A stretch of 27,658 nucleotides of DNA from Sperchopsis tessellata. Taxonomy: Eukaryota > Arthropoda > Insecta > Coleoptera > Hydrophilidae. The notes under the pieces were generated by a model, which was not told where the DNA came from, searched no databases, and was given only the letters and a program-made list of their open reading frames with translations. The position numbers and the translations under genes are program-made. The DNA lies in assembly GCA_033557685.1 (NCBI GenBank), contig JAWQRN010000627.1:1-27658 (forward strand). Reading direction: 5' to 3'. This document shows, piece by piece, positions 19,781 to 27,658 of this stretch. Each line of letters starts with the position of its first letter. The stretch's first letter is position 1.

Positions 19781-20335
19781 TAAGGATAGTTAGGGATATT
19801 GCAAAATACATATAAAAATTAATAGAATTTGAAGTAAATTCAGTTTATATGTGATATAAATACCAGATGGTGAGGTAAATTGCCTTACAATGGGTTTATG
19901 ATTAACAACTTCCAGACTTGCAGCCACCTTGAAAACTTGTAAAGTACCTGTGAATAGGAGATACAACCACCAAATCTCAACACCAAACTTTGGTGATTGT
20001 ATAACCAAGTTTCAAATCAGTATTAATTATGACAATGCCGATGAAGTTGCAGGAAGGCTTAGGTCCATAGCTCTAAATCACTGAAGTCCAAAACTGAATT
20101 AGTCTGAAAGACCTAAAGTTCATATCTTATTCAAAGTAATTTACGGAGCTAGAGAGATGATTTGGTGATCATTCACATTCCATTCGCTATTGACTTTTTT
20201 GGTGGAACGATGGTTCTACTAATTCTCCACTTTTCGAGGATATATTCGTCAGGATTACTAGTTTCTTGATAACTTGTCGCATTAAAATAAAAAAATGTTC
20301 ATTCGTCTGGCGCATGCCACGAACGAACTCTTAAT
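19781..20335. other. No gene recognised
   Basis: AT-rich sequence with no supported coding frame. It separates two LINE remnants, and I saw no link between them. Confidence 0.4.
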
Positions 20336-20882
20336 ATCATCATCATCTAAATCAGCCGCTATTCATCCACTGTTGGATGAATGCCTCTCCAAATTTCTTC
20401 CACTCGCTATGGTTGAGCAATCTTCTGGTCCACGTAGCTCCCAAACAACTTTCGAATTCTCTGATCGACCTGTCAATGGGCATTCATCTTGGTCTTGTGT
20501 TGCCTCTCAGCTCCCAAAGGATAATTCCTTTGACCATCGATGATCTGCTCGCCTTCCAAGATGTCCTACCCATTTCCACTTTTGCGTCTAAACTATCCCT
20601 ATAACATCACCAACCTTAGTCTGACTTCTTATTCATGCACAGCGCCTTCTATCTCTAATTCACAAACCCATAATGTATCTCTCAATACTTATTTGTGTTG
20701 TTTGGAGCTTATGTATATGCGAGGACTTCAATCTCCACGTCTCACTAGCATACGCCATCACATCCATAACACTTAGATCGAAAATCCTACGACACATATG
20801 TTGCTTAGACGTCCAGTTGCACCCCACGCAAGCTTGGATCTCTAAAGAAATATCTCAATCCATCGTCATGAGCTGGCCCAAA
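20336..20882 (-). mobile_element. RTE-like LINE, C-terminal and 3' end
   Basis: The minus strand encodes YLGQLMTMD (near 20875), VMDVMAYASETWRLKSSH (near 20715-20770), a RRRCA..RSQTKVGDV stretch, KWVGHLGRRADHRWSKE (near 20530-20580) and finally RRLLNHSEWKKFGEAFIQQW, ending at TGA (20352-20354). This is the well-conserved post-RT tail of RTE-like LINEs (YGSETWTLTK...KWAGHIARRTDNRW...EAYVQQW). The stop is followed on the minus strand by (GAT)4, the trinucleotide tail typical of RTE 3' ends. Upstream parts contain stops and shifts. The element is 5'-truncated, as expected for incomplete reverse transcription. Confidence 0.82.
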
Positions 20883-20910
20883 TACATCTTTTAACATAAA
20901 GTCCCATATA

Positions 20911-21130
20911 TGATTAAATGTAATAGACTTCCACAGTTATTATCTGTATGAATGTTGTTTACGGGTGGAAACCGTGTAGAGGCTCTGTTAAGTGTAGACG
21001 TTTCATCCACTGTGAATTCATTCATTGAAGTAACATCACTCGCCTTGAAAATGTCATTTGAAACAGTGGACGAAACGTTGGCACTTATCAAAGCCTCTAC
21101 ACGGTTTCCACCCGGAAACAACATTCCCAT
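20911..21130 (+). repeat. Foldback (palindromic) repeat, copy 2
   Basis: Arms of about 62 bp at 20952-21013 and 21063-21125 are inverted copies of each other (GTTGTTT.CGGGTGGAAACC, then GTGTAGAGGCTCTG and CGTTTC.TCCACTGT), separated by ~49 bp. The outer left side carries the TAATAGACTTCCAC block also seen at 8346 and 13890. Transcribed either way it would form a long hairpin. Open frames of 70-80 codons on both strands are by-products of the palindrome. The loop contains CGCCTTGAAAATGTC, leading to GTGGACGAAACGTTGGC, which resembles the Penelope-like 3' motif. Confidence 0.85.
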
Positions 21131-21692
21131 ATGTGATATTTATTTCACTCAAAATTATTAATTGTTCCGATGCTTTTGTATTGTAATTTAATACGTGTAT
21201 ATTAATGCATTTATAATTTTTACTTACTTTTATAAGTTATCAAGAAACTCTTTTAAAAATATTATGCATGACATTTTTGCGAGCAAATGTTTTTGCAAAT
21301 TTCTGATATTAATGAACTATTTATGAAATGTTCTATAATATAATTGTTCTTGTTCAACGTATTCTAATGTTACAACAAGTATTGCTACGCTGTATTTACT
21401 GTAAAGGGACTTGTCAATGTCATCATTTGAGTTCTCTGCTAGAAACGTCTTTGATCATATTTGTAAGGGTACTTTTATTGAAGCTACATTGCTACTTAGA
21501 ATATTGAGGTTCGATACTGAAGTTCAAGGATTGAGTTCTATCGAGCTGCAAGGTTATACAAAAAAAAATAATACAATGAAATCCAAATTCCGAAAAATCT
21601 AAAATTTAATTGATGAATATTTAATTTGCCATTTTCATTTTTTATCTTGATAACGAAAATTTATATTAATACTGTACAAGAAAGTCATTAGC
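21131..21692. other. No gene recognised
   Basis: AT-rich sequence. A 63-codon frame at 21411-21602 has no recognised motif. Confidence 0.4.
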
Positions 21693-21865
21693 TTTTATTT
21701 TGATATTTGATTAAATCAATTCACGTGCAAACCGTCCAAGTCAATGTATTGAATATAGAAATCAAATACGTATCGAAAAATTTAGGAACAAGCCGAAATT
21801 ACAGTAGACACCGTGTTTCTGTCATTAAGACGTCATCAGCACTGCTCTTGTTAGTAATTGGCTAT
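21693..21865 (-). mobile_element. Hammerhead-bearing short repeat, copy A (minus)
   Basis: This ~170-bp unit is an inverted relative of 22095-22262. On the minus strand the order is ATTACTAACAAGAGCAG, hammerhead ribozyme, AATTTCGGCTTGTT, CGATACGTATTTGATTTCTAT, TTGACTTGGACGGTTTG, and an ATTTAATCAAATATCAAAAT tail. It has no coding capacity. Size and contents resemble metazoan retrozymes, small non-autonomous elements thought to depend on Penelope-like enzymes, several of which lie in this window. Confidence 0.7.
21801..21845 (-). ncRNA. Hammerhead ribozyme (type I), core intact
   Basis: On the minus strand the 45 nt read: stem I 5' strand GCAGUG, core CUGAUGA, stem II arm C-GUC, loop UUAAU, arm GAC-A, core GAAA, short stem III (ACA/UGU with a CGG loop, including the A15.1-U16.1 pair), cleavage triplet GUC, then stem I 3' strand UACUGU. 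Stem I forms 6 bp including two G-U pairs. All conserved core bases are present. The weak point is a C-A mismatch at the 10.1-11.1 position of stem II. Self-cleavage would occur after the C of GUC, at about 21807. The ribozyme would act in cis in a minus-strand transcript. Confidence 0.78.
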
Positions 21866-22038
21866 GCCCCACGTACGAATACATATTTGATTCCTTGTAT
21901 ATATGCTTTAAAATCGTGAGTAAGCATATTATGAAAGGTATCGCAATGTTTAAATGTTGCAATTGAATAATAATTACGGTAATTTAATATTAATCTACAC
22001 GAAATAGCTATTTTCGCATAAGAATAAGAATTTCTTGC

Positions 22039-22287
22039 TTCCTTGGCCGCACGTGAATGTATTATTTTGATATTTGATTAAATCCCCACCCCACAGCTAA
22101 TTACTAACAAGAGCAGTGCTGATGACGGCTTAATGATAAAAACACGGTGTCCACTGCAATTTCGGCTTGTTTCTAAATTTTCGATGCGTATTTGATTTCT
22201 ATTTTCATTATATTGACTTGGACGGTTTGTCCGAGATTTTATTTAATCAAATATCAAAATAATACATTCATGTGAGACTAAAGAAGC
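22039..22287 (+). mobile_element. Hammerhead-bearing short repeat, copy B, with terminal inverted repeats
   Basis: The unit is flanked by near-perfect inverted ends. GCAC(G)TGAATGTATTATTTTG then ATATTTGATTAAAT at 22047-22082 is matched in reverse at 22240-22276, and a weaker match extends to about 22039 and 22287. Within it lie TAATTACTAACAAGAGCAG, the ribozyme, the TTTCGGCTTGTTTCTAAATTT block and TTGACTTGGACGGTTTG. The same tail sequence also occurs at 21697-21717 and at the window start. A terminal-inverted-repeat frame around a ribozyme repeat is unusual. It may come from head-to-head insertion of two copies followed by deletion. Confidence 0.65.
22113..22157 (+). ncRNA. Hammerhead ribozyme (type I), inactivated copy
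   Basis: The layout and 45-nt length match the copy at 21801-21845. Stem I GCAGUG (22113-22118) pairs perfectly with CACUGC (22152-22157), 6 bp. CUGAUGA is at 22119-22125, and the GUC cleavage triplet is at 22149-22151. The GAAA box reads AAAA (22139-22142), losing the conserved G12, and stem II is reduced by substitutions (CGGC versus GAUA). It should be much weaker than the minus-strand copy or inactive. Perfect retention of stem I supports real descent from a ribozyme. Confidence 0.72.
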
Positions 22288-22904
22288 TAGTTATTCATAT
22301 GCAAAAGTTCATTGAATTTTGTAAATGATCAATCTGCTAAGCGTCGTTTCCTTGTTTGTTGTTTTATTTAATATTAGTCTATTTCTACTTTAATTAGTAA
22401 ATTATTCTGACAGAGATATGGCTCTCATACTCAGAAATATTACCGTATCCAGATTTCCAATGTGAATAGAGTTCTTTAACGAGCATATAGTCACAATCCC
22501 TCCTGAAGGACAGTTAATGCTGAGGTTTTCCATATTCACAAAGAATCGACACCTTCCCTTGATTTTATTTAGCAATTACTAGATCTGATACTTCCTGCAG
22601 TGCTTTTCATGTACTACCATCATACACAATTTCATGAAAACTATCGTTAGTAAACAATATTTTACCAAGTTAAGGTAGGTAGAAGGCTAGGTCTACATTA
22701 AGTGGATGTACCATTTGAAGCTAGTTGTATCTATAATAGATGAGGAGCTGTTTTGGTCTCTTGGCAAATTAAAAACATCAAAAAAATACGTAATTCCACT
22801 TGCGTTAGGTATCCATAAATTTTCGCTGGCCGTACGTTCTCTCGTCCAGTTCAGTGGCTGTGGTACGACCTCTAGTGGAACCACGGGTGAAGTGGCTGCC
22901 GGTG
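22288..22904. other. No gene recognised
   Basis: Frames of 69 codons (plus, 22706-22915) and 98 codons (minus, 22693-22989) overlap here. The minus one has a Pro/Thr/Val-rich middle (TPAATSPVVPLEVVPQP) but no family motif. It begins beside TATA-like sequence in the GC island, so a decayed retroelement leader is possible. Confidence 0.3.
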
Positions 22905-23190
22905 TAGACTCGTAAAATATAATAACAATAATTTGAAGTGGTGTCGTTAATTTAATGGCCGGTATAAAGGCTCCCTTGTTTATAGCCATCCGCGGAGAAA
23001 TTGCCGCCTCCGTTCGTCCGGTCGGCTACTGCCTACATATCCAGCACGCCGACCTGCCCGCTGGCCACTCTAATGCTCCTCCACCTCCTCTGATGTTCCG
23101 TGCCCGAGCATCCCTCTCTGGTGATGAGTATACTTCAGAGCAAAAGAGACAGAGATAGCCTATCCACGCCGGAATGGCCCCGAACGCGTG
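22905..23190. other. GC-rich island with TATA-like motifs on both strands
   Basis: G+C is far above its surroundings, with CpG-containing words such as CCGCGG, CGTTCGTCCGGTCGG and CGAACGCG. GGTATAAAGG (plus, 22962) and GGCTATAAACAAGG (minus, near 22985) face each other about 20 bp apart. It could be a host promoter with a short CpG island or an LTR control region. A 67-codon plus frame (22955-23158) has no motif. The BEL/Pao coding region begins ~500 bp to the right on the plus strand, but no matching 3' LTR was found. Confidence 0.35.
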
Positions 23191-23679
23191 CAATTTCATG
23201 ACGATGTATTAAAAATGTATGAATAGATGTGGAAAGAAAACAAGATAAAATATAGTCAGAAATAGCTTTATCTCTACTTATATTTACACGTTCATTTATA
23301 AATTTACCACGTTTTATGGTTGATAATAATCATTATTATTATCTTGGGCTAGTTATTGTGCCTGTGTGTGTGTTAGGCTGTAAATATTTAATTTTTATAT
23401 TTGGACATCGGAATCCTCCCTTATATTCTTTTGTAACTGTACTGCCATATAAAAGTATTGTTTTTTGATTTTGAAACTTCTGTATTCGTAGAAAGCATTT
23501 TACAGAAAAAAGATAGTTTCAAACTCTTTCCATGGCGTCTACACACAAATATTTGTATTTGTTTTGCTAATTGTGTTGTTGGTTGAATATTTCTGGAAAA
23601 TTTAATGCAGTAACAATTCTTGTGAAAATTCTTTCCAAAATAGTTTTGATAGCTATTATTTATTTCATTTCCTCATGAC

Positions 23680-24390
23680 AACCTATCGCTGTCAGACGTC
23701 ACAAAGTTTCACTACCTGCGTTGATCATTAGATTCGTTCGCTTTATCGCTCATAAAAAATCTACCGGTTGTACCAGTTAATTATTGTGTGGTTTGAAAAA
23801 CTCTTGTAGATATATTCGACGATCCCCACTTAGTAGCTACACACTACATAGATAAACTTTTAAATTTGAAACCCTTAGGCAATCGGCCATCGTCAGGATC
23901 GATGCAAGCTTTTGTCAATAATATATGAGAAAATTACGAAACCGTTTATAATCTTAATTTGCAAGGTGAAACTGATTGTCTGTTACTCAACATTATACTT
24001 AGATTAGTTGATACTTCCACGCGCAGATGTTTTGATGTACAGCTCCTTGACTTCTTGCAGGCCTAATGCAAAATCGCAAATAACTCTGAGTTAAATAAAA
24101 CTGAGTATAACATTGTGCTTCTCAATATATATCGTAAAAAACTTCGTTACTATCTAGTTTGGCGTTGAATGCACAAACCTTACCTTTCTCTTTATGTTTT
24201 CATTGCAAAGTGATCATCGCATTAACTCTATTGAAAAGTTTTAAGACCTTACTACTCAACAACGCTTTGATATAGTCAAAACGAAGATGTTATAAATGTC
24301 TTTCGTGGAAACATATTTAAAAAAAAAATTGTAAATCTATACAAAAATGTCGCATATGAAACACCTCTCATCGCACATTACTTCATTTAA
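23680..24390 (+). pseudogene. BEL/Pao gag
   Basis: One phase from 23680 to 24066 reads NLSLSDVTKFHYLR, ALSLIKNLPV, DDPHLVATHYIDKLLNLKPL, NRPSSGSMQAFVNNI and YNLNLQGETDCLLL, then RRCFDVQLLDFL, interrupted by three internal stops and ended by TAA 24064. This is the DUF1759-type gag core of BEL/Pao elements. Further on, with shifts, come FHCK.DH, QRFDIVKTK and KCRI.NTSHRTLLH (to about 24385), corresponding to the Cys/His knuckles that bind RNA; some Cys are mutated. No start codon is identifiable. Confidence 0.83.
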
Positions 24391-24439
24391 AAACTTCTCA
24401 ATCATACGAGGCATCCACTTCGGACGCTACTGAAGCATT

Positions 24440-24905
24440 ATCGTGTTATGTATCGAGCAGTACTATTGTGCTGTTGGGAGCTGCCATCGTAAAAGTCGAC
24501 TTCTTATGAGGGTAATTATTCACCCAGACTCTTTCGTAAAAAAACTTGGCTTACCCCTATGTCGCCAACCGTTACTATCATTGGTCTTGTACAAGCTTTT
24601 GTATCAGAGAGTAAATATAGAGTAATGTTTCGCATCAGCTCAGTAAATTATAAAACTCCACCAATAATACCTGATGCCATAATATTGCCGCATATCACTT
24701 TGAATCAACCAGAAAGAGCACTGTCATCATCGATAATTCAAAAATTAACTTTCTTATAGCTGACCCTAATTTTGTTAAATTGGCACCCATAGAGTTTCTG
24801 TTAGTAGGACACCTGTACCCTCAACTTTTACATAAACTCCCCATTGCACCTATAATAGATGAGCCATCCGCATTGCCCACTATTCTGCGATTGCATTATA
24901 ATGGG
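24440..24905 (+). pseudogene. BEL/Pao protease region, degenerate
   Basis: LLxTAIV-like sequence (near 24470), DSFVKKLGLP (24527-24560), TVTIIGLVQAFVSESKYRV (24564-24625), LADPNFVKLAPIEFLLVG and HLYPQLLHK (24755-24840), and PSALPTILRLHYNG (to 24905) match the DUF1758 aspartic protease-like region of BEL/Pao (VTGIGQ, LADPxF..PGxIDxLLGADxY, TxFGWxLSG). The active-site DSG is not visible. The phase changes at least twice. Confidence 0.8.
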
Positions 24906-25019
24906 TAAATTTGCCCATTCTACTCCCTCTACTACTACAAGCTTCTTTATAAACTCGGTTCCTACTTGGGAAAAATCAACGTACAATTCTGAAAATTAAG
25001 AACCCGTTCATCCTCTTGT

Positions 25020-25230
25020 TTAGTCCTGACAATGCTCAAGCTGAAATGCATTGCGCACAGTCTCATACGAGAGATCCTACAGAGAGATATATTGTTTTTC
25101 TATTATTTGGCAACCCACTAGAAGAATTCTGAAGCCATAGGACTGGCGCTTTTGTTCGCTTTAAACAGTTAGAAGCAAAACTTAGAAATAACATGTTACT
25201 TTATGATGATTATCATAAAATAAATCTGGG
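25020..25230 (+). pseudogene. BEL/Pao RT lead-in segment
   Basis: AEMHCAQSHTRDPTERYIV (25038-25095) and, after a stop, AFVRFKQLEAKLRNNMLLYDDY (25145-25210) match the conserved run just before the RT palm in BEL/Pao (EQHF..TH.RD..GRYxVxLPF ... RFxxLExKL...Y). The palm with its catalytic Asp residues does not follow; instead the frame turns within ~90 bp into the pre-integrase block. This marks an internal deletion. Confidence 0.75.
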
Positions 25231-25289
25231 GTTCATGTTAAGATTTTCTCAAAATGTGCTCCGCAAAATACAGACCGCATCATTCAAAT

Positions 25290-26035
25290 TACTGGAAAGT
25301 CTTTCAAGTGTATTGAAAGCGAGTAAAATCCGGCGGATCTTACATCCGGAGAACTTCCATCACTCTTGCAAAACCATTCGTTATGGTGTTCCGGGCCCCA
25401 TAGGGCAAATAATTAGCCAAACTATTAACCCCTAGTACCATCCAAGTTTGCAAAATTAGACCCATTCAAATTTAAACTACACACTGTATCACTGGTGAGA
25501 CAAACTCAACATCCTCACTTGTGCTTAAATATATTCACACAGTTTTCTAGTTTCATCCGCTTAAAAAGATTCGTCGCTTACAGCCTTCGTTGGCATTTTA
25601 ACCACTTGCATTCCAATGCTAAACGTTCTGAGTTGCTATCACCCGCCTCAAAATTCACCTTGTTGCAATCAGATTTATGTCCGAAGACCTAGTTTCTTCT
25701 CCATCCCTTCATTGACGACAAGGGAATTATTCTTGTTGGAGGTAGACTTCAGCACTCCACTACGAGTGTACAGTCCAAACATCCCATATTATTACCAAAA
25801 AATTCGCATGTCACTGATTTAATAATAGATCATTGGCGTCTTTCGCACTTGCACGCCGGTCCACAACTGCTATCGGCCCTTCTATCTCAACAATATTGGA
25901 TAATCTCCGCTAGTAGTATTATTCGATTTCGCCAATTTTACTGTAAACCATGTTATGTAACTGTCAACGGCACTAAAGACACGTTCGCATAACCCATTTT
26001 GATTGTGCTGCTCTTCCCTGCTCCACCCGCACAGC
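25290..26035 (+). pseudogene. BEL/Pao pre-integrase and integrase zinc-binding domain
   Basis: NPADLTSGELPSLLQNHSLW (25335-25395) is the block that ends the RNase H region. FSSFIRLKRFVAYSLRW (25545-25595) follows. Then DDKGIILVGGRLQHS (25715-25760), KHPILLPKNSHVTDLIIDHW (25775-25835) and RLSHLHAGPQLLSALLSQQYW (25836-25900) precede FYCKPCYV (25938-25965). The His residues of HLHAG and the C-x2-C pair are the HHCC zinc-binding module of integrase. The frame ends at TAG 26038 after non-homologous sequence, and the DDE core is missing. Confidence 0.83.
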
Positions 26036-26040
26036 CTTAG

Positions 26041-27633
26041 AACGAAGTTTTCTCTTAACATTAGTTTAGTTAGTTTTAGCATTATTTAGCCTACTTTTAT
26101 TGATTGAATAAACATGACCGAGGGAAATGTTACCGCCGAAAAATTTCACTTAGAATCGGTAGATATGCCTCCCGGCGATGTTATCGGTCAAATTCACTCG
26201 CTATAAAACTAAGGCTATTGTTGAAAATATGTACCATTATACATCCTCTTCGAAAAAGGTTGTGCTTGGACCAGTTCGCAATTATCAGTAAATCCGCACA
26301 TATCGCTTGTAATGGTAAAACAGTACCGACACCTGTTTTAAAATTAGTGTTTACTTCTGTTCGTGCAACATGAATTGTTTTATTATGTGCATTCTTCCTT
26401 GCTTCTATGTCTTATTCCGCCCTGAATCCTGATTGCCTTTTACAACAAGATTGACAATACCAGCACCTTCCAGCGGAATATCCACAATAAGGTATTTTTG
26501 AACAAGTAATTGTAATTTGCAATCGAAGGAGTTATTCATGCATTTCCAAGCCAGTTCTAGGATAATATATGTACGAAATGATAAATTGCTGATACAAGCA
26601 CTTTAAAAAACTTGGGGAAATAGTATTGTATGTAAACGAATTTTGGTAAAAGTTGGTTAATAAATATCTAACTTCGAAACTAAGTACGTCTTCAGTAATG
26701 CAAATTCACTTACTTGAATACAATATACGGTTTATATATTTGACTTGAATATTTTGTAGAAACCATTTGTTCATGCGTTATTTCATATGTATTCATATAC
26801 TGTTGAACATGAAACAACCTTTTTGTCAATAGTAAACTAAAGGACACGCGTCTCAGACCAACCTGATTGGGATATTGATACCGGAAGTAGGTTTATAATT
26901 ATAAATTTCCTTATTCTTGAGGAGCGCAGTACTGCACTAGTTTAGCAAAGGTATGTAATATGAGGAATAACATTTGTGCAATTACGTACGTTCACACTAT
27001 TCTATTTTATATCTTCCCTATAACAGGAGTCGCAACTTACTGTTTGTCTAAGTTTCTATCATAGACCTTTCGTTACTTCAAGCTGTTAAATATTGTGGAC
27101 TCTGTCATATAAGTACACTTAATACATTTTCATTTACGATAGTCAATTAAATACATAAACATAAACATCAGTAGTTTTCAGAGCTTTTAGAGTTTTTATA
27201 CCAGGAAACTATATCTAGTAGATAGGTACTACAATAAAGTAAATGCTTGTACTGTCACGTTAATTGATAGTGTCAAATAAATAATTATTTATAAAGAAAT
27301 TTGAAAATCTGAAAGTTTTGTTTTGTTTCTTAAACTTTAATAGTTTTGGGTAAGAATAACAAGAAAACCAGTACTTTCTTAACTAAACTATATCTTGGGA
27401 TTCGTTTAACCGAATTTAATTTAATAGAAACCTACTTTTCAAAAAGTCTCAAACACTTTAATTTAATATCTAGGCCATATCTTTAAAAATCGAAATTTCG
27501 TATATGAGTCAGTCTCTCTGTAGTTTAATTACAGAAGTGCCAACAGTTAAATGTCAACCAGTATTTCTTCGGATTTCTGTGCATTAAACAAGATATTTTA
27601 CTTTCCTTTTAGTGAATAAATTCTTCCGAAATA
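26041..27633. other. No gene recognised
   Basis: An 89-codon plus frame at 26104-26373 is rich in Arg/Lys/Ile and has no motif I can assign. It follows an AATAAA at 26107 and may be residual retroelement sequence. The rest is AT-rich and featureless to me. Confidence 0.4.
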
Positions 27634-27658
27634 TGTATATATATATATATATATTTAT
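27634..27658. repeat. (TA)n microsatellite, cut by the window edge
   Basis: TATG followed by a TA run continuing to the last bases. Confidence 0.85.

Larger units (their letters stand above)
23680..26040 (+). mobile_element. BEL/Pao LTR retrotransposon, internally deleted
   Basis: The plus strand carries BEL/Pao polyprotein pieces in order: gag with zinc-knuckle remnants, protease-region sequence, the N-terminal lead-in to the RT, then, after a jump, the NPAD block and the integrase zinc-binding domain. The RT/RNase H core is missing between about 25215 and 25290. The integrase catalytic core after about 25990 is also absent. Many stops and shifts show it is old. No LTR pair could be identified. 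BEL/Pao elements occur only in animals, which supports the metazoan assignment. Confidence 0.85.

Noticed and set aside
20891..21161. Overlapping 69-79-codon frames on both strands with similar RASTRFPP-type peptides
   Set aside because: The similarity on both strands is produced by the palindrome, not by a protein.
26104..26373. 89-codon plus frame as a continuation of the BEL/Pao integrase
   Set aside because: I tried all three frames and found no convincing match to the integrase core or C-terminal region.
1..27658. CRISPR array, bacterial operon, prophage or integron
   Set aside because: No regularly spaced identical repeats, no ribosome binding sites and no prokaryotic gene density; the content is clearly metazoan.

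Overview
This window is non-coding, AT-rich metazoan DNA, most likely from an arthropod and plausibly an insect. The evidence is indirect: there are no operons, ribosome binding sites or compact gene arrays, and the sequence is packed with decayed animal-type transposons. These are Penelope-like elements, a BEL/Pao LTR retrotransposon, RTE-like and CR1/Jockey-like LINEs, mariner-family and hAT-family DNA transposons, and small foldback repeats. The species cannot be fixed from this. Almost every coding trace is broken by stops and frameshifts. The best open frames were found by translating both strands and matching family motifs from memory; no database search was possible.

Layout. 1-80: end of a short repeat that recurs near 22.2 kb. 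About 530-840: decayed ~50-bp tandem repeat. About 2280-2830: GC-rich island with a TATA-like motif and a small inverted-repeat unit. 3033-3089: (TA)n. 3090-7505: three Penelope-like copies joined without visible spacers. The first is 5'-truncated on the minus strand, the second is nearly full-length on the plus strand, and the third is a different, truncated family. 7723-8225: RTE-like LINE endonuclease remnant (minus). 8400-9415: hAT transposase remnant (minus). 10548-10800 and 11450-12235: C-terminal and N-terminal parts of two mariner-family transposases in opposite orientation. 12519-12792: the only candidate host exon. 13725-13905 and 20911-21130: two foldback repeats of one family. 13990-14100 and 17474-18500: pieces of a third Penelope-like family. 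15161-15980: an 820-bp non-autonomous DNA transposon. 19310-19780: CR1/Jockey-like reverse transcriptase (minus). 20336-20882: RTE-like LINE 3' end (minus). 21693-22290: two hammerhead-ribozyme-bearing repeats in inverted orientation. 22905-23190: GC-rich island. 23680-26040: BEL/Pao element lacking its reverse-transcriptase core. 26040-27658: nothing recognised except a terminal (TA)n.

The most interesting signal is RNA, not protein. Two 45-nt hammerhead ribozymes of equal length lie in inverted copies of a ~170-bp repeat at 21801-21845 (minus) and 22113-22157 (plus). The minus-strand copy keeps every core nucleotide. A looser motif that resembles a degenerate hammerhead recurs at four other places, each in or near Penelope-like 3' ends or foldback repeats. 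This fits the known link between Penelope-like elements and hammerhead ribozymes, and suggests small non-autonomous ribozyme elements (retrozyme-like) mobilised by the Penelope-like elements around them.
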